This document shows positions 1 through 12,000 of a stretch of DNA of 64,000 nt, in pieces. The stretch spans positions 113,915-177,914 of the forward strand of contig CADAEH010000003.1 in NCBI GenBank assembly GCA_902786855.1. Direction: 5' to 3'. Made by a program: the position numbers and the translations under genes. The notes under the pieces were generated by a model. That model saw only the letters and a program-made list of their open reading frames with translations, searched no databases and was not told the origin of the DNA. How positions within the stretch are numbered: position 1 is the first letter of the stretch; the number at the start of each line of letters is the position of its first letter. The DNA is from an uncultured Eubacteriales bacterium (GTDB taxonomy: Bacteria; Bacillota; Clostridia; Peptostreptococcales; Anaerovoracaceae).

Positions 1-3000
1 GATGCTGATCTCCTTGCCGTTTACAGTTGCTTTGAGCTTAATGGTAATTGAGCCAGGTACTTTCGCGCGGTCGCTGTTTTCCCATTCCTTGCTCACCTCG
101 AGCGCACCCTTTACGAGCTTGTTCTCGATGTAGCTTGTGAAGCCGTCATCTGCAGTTCCCTTGACCTGTGCAGTGTACTCGTATGCGCCTACGGTTCCTG
201 CTGTCTTATCAGTGCCGGTATAGCTTACGTTAACTACAACACCTGTCTTGGTTGTGTAGCTGACCTCGATTGCACGGTAGTCATATGCATTTCCTACCAT
301 GTCGTACTTAGGAAGTCCCTTCCAGGTATGCTTCCAGTTATCGGACTGTGTCAGATCATAGTCCTCTACATCAGTCCAGTCTCCGCCGCCGCTCTTTCTC
401 TGCAGCTTGACCTTGATCGACTTGATGTCTTTGTTGATGTTGAATGTATCATCAACGAAGGTCTTCTCGACGGTGAATTCTGTCGGGACCATAGTGTTCT
501 TGATCTCGGACAGATCTGTCATCTTTGCACTGTCTACTGAGTTGTCCTCAACGAATGTATACGTTGAAGTTACCTCGTAGCAGCCTACTTTGCCGTCCTT
601 GACCTCAAGAGTCTGTCCGTCCACTGTGATCGAGATCTCAACTGCACGGTACTTCAGAGGATTGTTGTCCTCGTCGTAAGCTGGCAGTCCGTCGATCTCT
701 GTGGTGCTCATCTTTTCACCAGCTGTTCTGCCGATCGTGAGGATGATCTCCTGACCGTTGAGCTTAGCCGGTGTCCATGTCTCGCCGTCCGGTGACTGTT
801 CAACACGGAACGTGACTGCAGTGACCCTGGCGGCAACATCATCAGTGTCTTCCCACTCTTTCTTGACCTCCAGGCCGGTTGTGATCGGCGTATTGGTGAT
901 GGTCCAGCTCGTGTTGCCTGTAACCTCGTCTTTGCTCTTGACGAATACTGCGTCGTATCCCTGAAGCTCATGACCTTGAGCGTCGGTCTCCTTGACGTAG
1001 TAGGTGATCTCTGTTTCAGTCTCCTGACCTATGAGGTTCTTTTCTACCTTGTATCTCGGCAGCTTTTCCCATTTATCTTTCCAGTCAGGTTCTGTGAGAG
1101 TCTTCTCTTCGACCGTTTTACCGTCAGCGTATACCGCTTCCTTAGTGCATGCTTCATCAGTGTAGAGCATTACCTTGATGGACTTCGGTCTCTTTCCGTA
1201 AGCATCGTCATTGTCGTTCCACTTCTTCTCGACTGCTACCTCAACCATCTTAGGGTCAAGTACTTTCACTGTCTCCGTGTACTCGCAATCTTCAGGCGGT
1301 ACAGTGTCGTAAGCAGGAACGTTCAGGATCCACTTGCCCTCATCGAGCTTTGTGATGTTTCCTACTGCCTTAGCGCCTTCAATATTGTAGCCATCAGCAG
1401 GTTTGCTCTCTACGATCGCATATTTCTTGAAGAAGAACAGTCCAGACTTGGAGACCTTGCCATCAGTACCTGTCATCAGAGTATCAACGAGATTTTCTTC
1501 TGTCAGATCTGCCTCTGTTACGTTGTAGTCATGTTCGAACGGTCCGTAGAGCTTGAATTCCGCACCCTCAATCGGTTCCTCAGTCGCACGGTTGACCTTG
1601 GTCAGCTCGAGCGTCTTAAGCAGGTTGTATCCGTTGTCCTTGGTCATGTCGAATACATCCGCCGTCTGATGCAGGAAGAACTGTTCTGTCTGATAATCGC
1701 CTCTGCGATTCTCAAAGTTATCATCTGTCCTGTCTCCATCCGGAATCGAACCAGGGACATAAGAACCTCTCGGGCTTACCACGTTTTTGGTCTTAGTGAA
1801 CGTGCTGCCCTTGTAGTTCATATTCATATTGTAGGTGTACGGATTCTTGCCGATCAGGTTGCTTGCGCCTCCGTTCGCGTCGAGCCACTCCTTGTTGGTC
1901 GCTGTGCTTCCCTTCCTGATCTTAGCTGATGTGAGCTCATCGAACTCGAAGTGTGCGATACCGTACTTATCATCAGTATTAGTATCATTTCCGGTCTCAT
2001 CAATAGTTCCATCCCTGGTTTCTGTAACTGCGAGATTCCTCTGGTTGGAAATATTGAGCTTGACCCCAAGATCCTTGATCAGCTGCTTGACGATACCGTA
2101 ATTCAGGTACCAGCTCTGCTTTCCGTCATCCTGTACGCCGTTGCTGTCGGCATCGATCCAGACATCACCGCCCACCTTGACCATAGGAGGAGCAATGGTA
2201 ACTTCTACTACATTACTGCCAAGCGGGTCATTCGGAGTAGCCATGTTCGCTTTTGTCGGAGGAGCGAATGTGCTGTAGCCAAAGTTGAAGTCATTGGCCG
2301 CATTGGTGAATACGATCTCTGCCAGAGGTTCTGCCTCGCGATAGTCGGTCTTAGCCGTGTACTCGATCTGGAGATTCTTTTCTCCCTCAAGTACCACGGT
2401 ATTGGCATCCGATACTTCGGTCTCATTTTCCGGGTCATAATCGAATGCCACGATGAACGCTGTCGGTTTATCAGGCTTGTCAGTACTCCACCCTGTCGGG
2501 CATCCTGACTTGGAAGCATTGACTATATTAGTAATATCATCCGCACCGAATGCTGTAGCGTCACCGCTGTAATAGTACACAGTGTAATCACTGCATGGCT
2601 GATCATTTACTCTTACAGCTTCTATCGCATCGAAGTACAGATCCCAGTTGGATCCTCTCGGCGTATTGTTGATACGGTTGTCTCCTACGGCAGGCATGAT
2701 ATCCATGACTGCCAGGTTGGTACGCTTATTCGGTGAAAGATTGTTGATGGTGAGCTGATAATGCATGGTCCTCTGAGTGACATCCGTTTCATCATTGACC
2801 AGAACAGCTACCTTGTCTGTACGGTAGACACCTCCGTCAGAAGGACCATACTCTGCCTTGACGCAGACGAGCTGGTTGTCAGTGACCCACTGATTCTCAT
2901 GCCAGTCACCGAGATAACCGTATGTGCCCTGTGTTCCAAGAGCATCCTTGAGTGCCTTTGCACGGTCTTCGTCGCAGGTAAGTTCTGTTGCGATACTGAC

Positions 3001-6000
3001 AAGTTCACTCGCCCACATGCCTTCATCATCCTTGATAACAGCTCCGGTGGTGTTGTCACTGGTAGCGACGCCAACCTCTTTACTGGTCGTGAATGCGAAG
3101 TTCCTCATCTGGTGACCGTAATTAGTAACTGCAGTTGATACTACTGCACTCAGCTCAACTTCAAGGCTCTCGCCATCTCCTATGGTACCGGTGAAGGCGA
3201 TATTCACATACTCGCTGTCTCCGGCAAAGCCTGTGGTCACAGTAGGTTTCTCTGCGATCGTACCCGGTCTGTCCGTGACTCTGACAAAATCTGATGCCTG
3301 ATCTATCACCATGCCTTGCGGCAGGAGATCGACGATGATCGGATCTGTAAAGTCTATAGGTTCACCGGTCACGTTCTCTATTTTGAGCTTGTAGGTTATA
3401 GTAGAGCCAATGTCAACAGATACATCTGTAGGCGGACCGTCTTTGGAGAACTTGACCTTAGGTGCCTTTGCGGCATCAACTATGGTCACTGCATCATCCT
3501 TATCTTTCCGCTCATCCTGATCAAGCTTCTCTCCGGTGGAGGACCACGGTGTGAATGTCAGTCTCACATCCGCATTGTTCGTGATCTTCTTGACAGCGTT
3601 AACAACGCCCGTTTCAGGCTTCTCCTGTTTGAATACAGTTGCCATCACCTTGGTCTCTCCGGCAACGAAGTTCTGGCCAAGAGCATAGCCTGTATCTGTC
3701 TTAAGTTCAGGTGAATTGTAGTCAATGTAGAAGGACTTGATCTTCTTGCCCTGTGCCTTGGTAGGCTTCACGGATATGTTGCCCTGAGATACATTGATCG
3801 GAACTGTGTCCTCTTTGTACTCGGTACCGTCAAATCCTACGAAGGTAACGGTCGCGTAGATTATGTAATCCTTATCAGGATCTGCTCCGACGAGGAACTT
3901 GTCCATGCTGCCCTGTCCGACAATGACCTCTGTGATGTCATACCATTCATCAGCCAGTGTAGCATCAGCAGGTTCCGGTGTAAGTCCGGAATCGTTGAGC
4001 CTGTAGCTGTCCAGTGCATAACCGTTGGTCGTAGTCGGCTTTACAGTGTAGGTCAGCTCAGCCTGCTTTACAGTCAGACTGTCTACATGATCCTTGTCCA
4101 CCGTCTTCTCGAGCTCGACTTCCGCGTCGCCCATGTTGTTCTTGAATGTTACAGTGTACTCTTTCTCGTAACCCTCTTCAGGTACTGCGAATACTTTGTA
4201 GTACACTACGCGCGAGTCGTCTTTGATGATACTGTAATTAACAGCATTATCGGCACTGTCGAAAGCACGGTCTTCCACGGCGAGATATTTCTTGCCCGGA
4301 TATATGTACTCTTCATTAGTGTACTTCGAGTTCACAGTCTCGCCGCTGATGCTATTGTCAGTTGTTGCAGCATCTGCAATAGCTTTGATCTGCGCATCCG
4401 TCAGCGTCTCAGGTGTGTCCGCAGGAACTTCATAAATATGGAAGCTTGCATTAGGATTCGTCACCTTTCCGCTGATATCCTCTTTCACTACGTTGAGCTT
4501 GAGGTACGGAATATTATATCCGGTGAAGCTGTACTCAGTACCGTTATTAAAGTCGTGACCGAGGATGTACAGGGTCCTGCCGTCATCAGATGTCGTGGTC
4601 GGCAGCTTGGTATCGCCGTTATAGACACCATAGAGTCCCACGTATCCGAGAACATCGTTGGTCTCAGCGATAGCGTAGTCATATCCTTTCAGGATCATGA
4701 ACTCAGCTGTTCCCTGTGAGTCTGTTGTCTCAACAGGATGCCATGTGTTCCACTTAGTCCCTCCATCAGTACTGAAGTACATCTGGAACTTAGCTCCCGC
4801 AAGTGGAACTGTTTCATTTCCAGGGATCCCACCGTACTTGAGGATCTTTACAGTGATACCCTCAAAGTTCGGGAGTGCGTACTGGTTGGTCGTAGCATCA
4901 GTACCATCGAACCTGTACTGTCTGTTTTCACCCGGTCTCAGGCTCGGCACTTCGATATAAGCATTGCCGTCATCGATGGTGTACTGCTTGCCCGCGATCT
5001 CAGGTGCCTTGGTCTCATGGATATAGAATGTCTCGGCTGTTGTATCCTCAAACGGGATTATCGCTGTGTAGCTGCCGGCAACTCCGCCGGTCTTGCTGTT
5101 GTCCTGTACTGTCGCACCTGCTACCGGTGTTTTCTTATCTTCTCTCAGGACCTCAAATGAAGCATCTGTCAGGCCGGTGCCTGTCAGGCCGTCATACTTG
5201 AAGATGGTGACCCTTGCCTCCAGATATGTATTCGTCACGGATACCGTCACACCTGTCGAAGGGTACTTGATCTTGATCGGATATCTTCCCTTCTCATCAG
5301 CAGTAACCGGTGATCCTCCGACACTTACCTCTTTGAGCTTATAGCCGGTCTGGGCAGTTTCTGTCAGATAGTAGATCTTATCCTCGTCTATACCCTGACT
5401 GAGGTCTTCGAAGAGCGCCGTAGTCTTACTTGTAATAGTACCGCCGGTAGCCGTACCGGTAGCTGTAGCAGGATTGCCGGTAATGGTCTTGCCCTCGGAA
5501 TCTGTCAGATTGAATGTGAAGCTGTAATTCTTGGCAGGAACATCTCCGAACTCAACTGTTTTTTCAACAGTCAGAGGAACCTTCGGCGTATCCTTGAATT
5601 CCAGGTCACCTGTTCCGCCGGAAGCCTTGTTGACCTTATACTTGTCTGAATCAGCTATCGTGAGATCCAGCCCGCCGGTCATGACGATCATCTGTCCCTT
5701 GGTATCAAGGTCATAGTGATCAGGAGCCTTGGTCTCAACTGCGTAGTAAACACCCGGCTTGAGACCTTCCTTGGTGACTGTGCCGTCTTCTCTGATAGTC
5801 ACTGTCCCGACGTTGACCCACTTAGGATCACTTTCTGAAAACTCAGGAACTGTGTATGTTCCGCTTACCCTGTCAAATGCGTGATAGTAGAGCTTGAACT
5901 GAGCTCCTGCGAGCTTCTTAGGATCAGTCTGCTCATTCTGTCGGTCTTTCTTGATCAGCTTCACCTGGACATTATGGACGTTCGGAGCCTTGAAGGAGAA

Positions 6001-9000
6001 CGCTTTATTGTATTCTTTTTTAACGATCACCTTTTCATGCAGCTTGGAGCCGTCCTGGCTGCTTTCGCCGCTAGGCTTTGTTGTTGTTTCGTAGCTGACA
6101 GGATATCCAGTGCCGTTAACGAGAGCTGCGTAGTCCGGATTCTGTGCTGCGAAGAGCAGTGCAAAGTATTCATTGGTAAATCCTGACGGTGCAACCGACT
6201 CAGTCAATGTGAATGTAGTATCAGCCGGCAGTTTCGTAAATACAGCTTTTCCGCTGCTGGTGGATTCTTCCCCGCTGTAAAATGTTCCCGTTTTGCTTTG
6301 CAGAATGAAAGTAGCTGCCTGAGCGATCGTATTGCCGCTCATGTCAGTCTTTTCGATGGACATTCTCGCCATGGACGGGCTGTATGTCGTAAACGTCTGA
6401 GTCCTGTCGGAAACAACTACCGTGAAGTGGAATGCTGTATTAGTGTTAGGATAGAAATTCTCATATCCGGCTGCAGGTGTCTTCATGACGACCCTGTATT
6501 CTCCAGGATCCAGCCCCTTAGCAAAGTGATAGCCGTTTCCATCTGTCGTGAAGGCAGATCCCGCCTGATTGGCAGATTTATTCTCTGCAGGGTTCCAGTA
6601 TTCCCACTTATTCGTTGCAGGATTAAATTTCTCCAGTTCGAATACGACCTGCTTGGAGATGAACAGTGATGGATTGTCATCATGTAAAGTCTCCAGATCT
6701 GAATGGAGAAGCTCATATCCGGCCAGTTCAGGATCATATCCGAAATGACGCAGTGTCACAGAATTGTCGGTCGTCAGATAGTCTACGATCGCCATGGACT
6801 TAGGTGTATTCTCAGTGTATGAGCTCCTTCTCTCTTCATTCTGATCGCAGAAATCCGCACTGGTATCTGTAATAACAGTCACTGCATACTTGCTGTTACC
6901 GAGATACAGATCGCTCGGTATGAATTCGATCTGCAGATTGTGATTATGGAGGTCCAGTGAGTACTTGGATGAACCGGACTCCTCGACCAGGACTGCATTG
7001 AGGTGGAAAGTACCCTTGATCCTGGTACGGTTGCCCTGTGCATCAGTGACCGGCTTTCCGTCAGGTCCCACAACATATGGATAGTCCACATCATATCCCG
7101 AATCAGGTGCACTGTGATAAGTGATTATGTCCTTAAGCTGATCAGGGAATCTTCTCTCGATCTCGTCAAAGATCGCCCATGCATCCATGCTGCGCGACAC
7201 ACCGTATCCGGTAGTCGGACTTCCGTCCACCTGGTTCTCATCTCCTGTGGTGATGGTGTCGAGCAGGAGGACCTTGTTATGGTCTGATGCATTGACTGCA
7301 TACAGCTTGAATGTAGCATTAGGCATCAGTACGAAGTCCGTTCTTTCCAGTGGATCCTTGCCGGCTGTACTCTCTTTCTGCATCCACTTTGTGAACTCGA
7401 TGTAAGCCCAGTTTTCTGTGCCGTCACCAGGACCGGAAAGCGGACGGTCAAGCACAGTGTGTTGATTGATCTTATTCTTTTTAAGTCCTCCCGGATAGAC
7501 CTTGGTGGACTGTCCGTTATTGGAATTGTTGGTGTAAGTAGTGCCTTCTTTCGGGAACAGGACGTAGTTCTCCGATGGGATGATCGCGTATCCGCTCGGT
7601 GCCTTGGTCTCTACCAGCCAGTACACGATGTTGTCTGCGATCTCCAGTACGTCGGTCTGGAACTCACCTGTCTGAGGCTGGTCATTAAAGATCCAGGTAC
7701 CGGAAGTGTATTCACCCACTACTGTGCAGTTCGAAGCATCGAAAGTAAGTGTGCCACCCGACGTGCCTTCTGCAAGGACCTGCTTGTACAGTGTAAAGTT
7801 AGCACCATCCAGCAGTTTTTCAGGATTATCCCTGTCCTTCTTGAAAACGTGTATCTGTGTCCAAGGTGTCTCGTTGTCGATCTCACCTGTATAGTTTGTT
7901 GCTGATGTGAGTTCTGCCCTGCTCAGCTGCTGGACATCTGCCTCAGTCAGTTCTGCAGGAGTAGTGCCGCCGGCATAGTCCTTGAGATATTTACCTTGTA
8001 CAGGCACCATGTATTTATAATCTGCTGGGACACTGTACTCGATGGCTACATAGCCGGCTTCTGAGAACTTCAGCGTTCCGAACTGGACGTAGCCCTTGCT
8101 GTCGGTAGTACCTGATTTTACGTAGGTATAAGTACCGTCGCCATTGTTCTTGTAGAGGGCGATGACTGCTCCCTGCAGCTCATACTTGAGACCTGTCAGT
8201 TCATACTCACGGGCGTCATAATACTTCTTGACCACATCAACTGACATGTATGTATGGTTCGTGACAACACCAGCCTCGGCTGTACCTCCCAGGATCATGT
8301 CTGCAGGAGAGCCGTCGGATGTAAAGTTGTCAGTATAGTAAAGATCTGGCTGATCATCTATGTATTTCTCAACTACAACATAACGGATCGGAGCGCCACT
8401 ATCATCATAAACCGGCAGGTTAGTGAATGTCGCCAGACCGTCAGTTCCTGTAGCGCCGGTGACTGCATCCTTGCCCTCGAGCGGATCACCTGTAGGGTTT
8501 CCCTGTGCATCAGCCACAAAGACCTGCATCTTAAATCCGTTGAGAGCAGGGGTTTTATCTGTAGGGCTTTCCTCTGTGATCAGGTTATTATTCTTGTCAT
8601 ACAGATGCTTTTTAACAGTGAGATTTCCGGTATTGTAAATGTTGATAATACCTATATCCCACATAACATCTCCGCTTGCAGCCGGTCTGGTCACTGTATA
8701 AGGACCGAAATAGAATTGATTATCCTTATACACACCTTTCCCGCTGTACACACCCGGATTCGTATCAGGATATACTACATTATTGACCTTGGTATCTTCA
8801 TGCAGATAGTAAGTTCCATCCGGGAGAGAGACCGGAGTATTTCCGTCGCCCTTGATGGTGATAGGAGTGCCGCCTACCGGATAAGACACAAAGTTATCAC
8901 CGTCTTTGACATAGACTGTGAATGTGACATTGGCAAGCGGACTTGCATCTTTGTCCGGGGTATTCTCATTTTTGACCTTCTTGGTCAGACGGATCTTCTT

Positions 9001-12000
9001 ATATGGAGTATCTGCAAATGTGAATTTGAGATCATCCGGAGATACTTCTGTATCGTCTGCCTTGAAGACCGCAAAGGTTCCATCGCTCTTGACGCCGACC
9101 TTCCATCCTGTTGTGTCGATCGACTGAGGCGCTGCATCACGGTAATATCCTGTCGGAACAGATGTCTCTGAAATGGTATATTCTTTGCCGAGCTCGACCT
9201 CAAGATTAGCGTATTTGCTTCCGTCCGATGTGACAGTCGTGGTCTTGGTTCCGTCGGATACTTCAAACTTAGCCCCGGCAAGCTGTGTGTCGGTGTTGTA
9301 CCTATCGATTTTCCTGATGCCGATCACGATTTTCTGCTGGATATTGTAGGATGTCGGTGTCAGAAGATCGCCGGTATCCGTTGTGAATGAGCCGACTTTC
9401 AGTGCAGGGGTATTCTGTCCATCAATGCGGATCGAAGAATCGGTTATCCATGTAAAGCCGGTTTCAGTTCCCTGCTCTACTACATAATATGTATATGTCT
9501 TTCCGCTGCCGTTAACAGAGATCAGATCACTGTACCTGAGCTTTCCGTTTGATCCGGTAGTTGCTTCAGCAACGTACTCAGCAGCAGTCTGTCCATCTGC
9601 CACACGGTAGAGTTTGAAGGTCTTACCGCTCTGATTCGCAGCAGTATATGCTCCTGGAGAGTCATTGACTGTTACCTTCTTCTTGGTCAGTTCAATAAAT
9701 CCGCCCCTGAGGTTCTTCATTATGATCTTATCCTGAGGGTCAGTGGCTGTGGCATTAGCCGGTGTGATCGAATAGGAAGTTGCAGTCCTCGAAGCAGTAC
9801 CGTCTATGTTGTAGTAGCCTTCCGGAATATTCTCAACAAAACGATATTCATACTTGTTCCCGTTTGCATCGAGTCTGTCTACTTCGATCGTGGATGCACC
9901 CTTGTTATCGATACTGACATCGGTTTTGAAAGTTTCCCAGGCAGATCCACTTGTTCTGCGCTCAAGCGTAAATGCTTTATTGAACTTGGCGTAATCGCCT
10001 GTTACATCTTTAAAAGTAGTAGGATCCGCTACAGTGCTGTACTGTTTCTGCAGATGGATCTCGATCTTATTCTTATAGTTCTCGATACTGACAGCATCTG
10101 CAGTAGTATTGCCGGCAGTCACATCGACCTCTACAGCCCGGTCGTATTTGATATAACCTGTCGGAGCAGATATCTCCCATACATAGTATTTGCCAGGTAC
10201 CAGACGTGTGAATACAGCATTGTAATCGGTATTGCTGTTGGTCGTTACTTTGTAATCGTTCCCGTTTTCATCCTTTACAGGGATCGTGTGCTCTCTGTCC
10301 TTATAGAGACCGAAAACAACATTGGCAACCGGACGATGGTTGTTGGTATCATCGGTCTTTTTGATCTTGATCTGTCCCAGCTGCTCTTTGTTTTCGAATG
10401 ACGCAGTGATCTTTCCGTCTTCATTGACCGTTTTGGTCTGTGAATCGCTGCCTACGACATCTGTATTCTGAGGTTTTCCTGCCTCCTTGATCACATAGGT
10501 CCCTGCATCGAGGTAGAAACCGATCTTTCCGTTCTTTCCGTTGGTCTCGGATGCCTGAGCGTCAGGGTCAATGGTCACAGTGCTTCCGGTTATAGGCTGA
10601 TACTTGCCTGCACTGTCTTTGTAATAGATCCTTGCCAGTGTCGTTCCGTCGCTCTCATACACTTCATAAGTGGCCGGCCCGTTTATGAGGCTGGTCGTCT
10701 TGGTGTAGAGGTTCTTGGTTTTGTTGTCATAGCTGACGATGTACTTTTCGATCGTGATATAGCCCGGCTTGATGTATCCAGGGATCGTAGTCGAAGCGTC
10801 ATCCTCAGTGTCCTCAGGCTGATTCCGTCCAAGGATCTGATACTCTATGTTAGCTACGTTAGACGAATCAGCATCAGTCTTAGATGCGTTCTCATAGTAC
10901 CAGACCATGAACTTATCCAGCTGATAGACCATGTCTACTTTGTACTCAGAGAATGCAGGTGTATTCTCTGCAACGAACTTGGTATTGGTACCTACTACAG
11001 CATAAGGCAGGTCGACCGGCCGACCGCTCTGTACAGGTATGGCTTTAGGCTTGCCGCCCTCGTCTGCTGATGAACCATCTTTATATTGATATCCTGTATG
11101 CGCAGGTGTGACTGTCATGGACTGAGCAGGGAGCTTAGTCCCGTCATGCAGGGTCAGATCAGGAGTATCTGTCAGAGAGATGTCCTGCTTGAAAGGAGCT
11201 CGACCTGTTCTGGTGTATATGCTAGGGTCCTCGGTTATGACCATTTTACCTGATGAATCTTCGATACCGAGACCGTATTTAACGAGGTAATGGACGGTTA
11301 CTGTGTTGTGGTCCTTGTCTATCGTGTAATTGTTCGGTTCTGCAAATGAAGACTTGGTGAGGACCCACTCATCCGGTGACGAGAGAGGGATCTCCTCAGT
11401 TTTGTCAGTTACTGTCTTGGAGTACTTTCTTGTAGTACCGTCTTCATTGATGCGCACGTTAAAATCTGCACTGACTGTAATATCGGCCTCGCCGAGAACA
11501 GTGCCGTCAGGCAGCTCACCGTTACCGGTGATCCTTGTGTTTATATCAAAGTTGATAGAATTACTGTTGGTAGCATCCCGGTGATCCTTCACAAGATTGA
11601 TCGTCCATGTATTGGTGGCAGGATCAGTCTGCGTAAAGGATGCAACTGTGCCAGGTGTAGCGCTGGTGATGATAACGTGCTCAGGCATCTTAACAGTGAT
11701 CGTAATGTTCTCCCACTCTTCGAACATTACTTCCTGGTTCTGCCCGTCATACGGATATGTTGCAGCAGGCCACATATTGACATCCACATTGTATGTGATC
11801 TCATCTCCCGCACGGGCTTTATCCTTATTATCTTTAAGGGAAACCGTGAAGGTCCTGGCCTGTCCGTTCGGACCGTAGTTGATCTCCGCCTGCTCTTCAG
11901 GGGAAACTGCAGGTGCTTTGGTCCCGGCTTTCTTTGCGTCCTCCTTGACTTCATCAAGAGCTTTCGGCTCTGCTGTATCATTGCTCACAGCAGGAGGAGC

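Noticed and set aside
970-1929. Long plus-strand frames within the first 12 kb (up to 319 codons)
   Set aside because: They mirror the giant minus-strand gene; their proteins are low-complexity, Cys/Leu/Ile/Arg-rich with no domain or ribosome site, while the minus frame reads as continuous SpaA/Cna-B modules.
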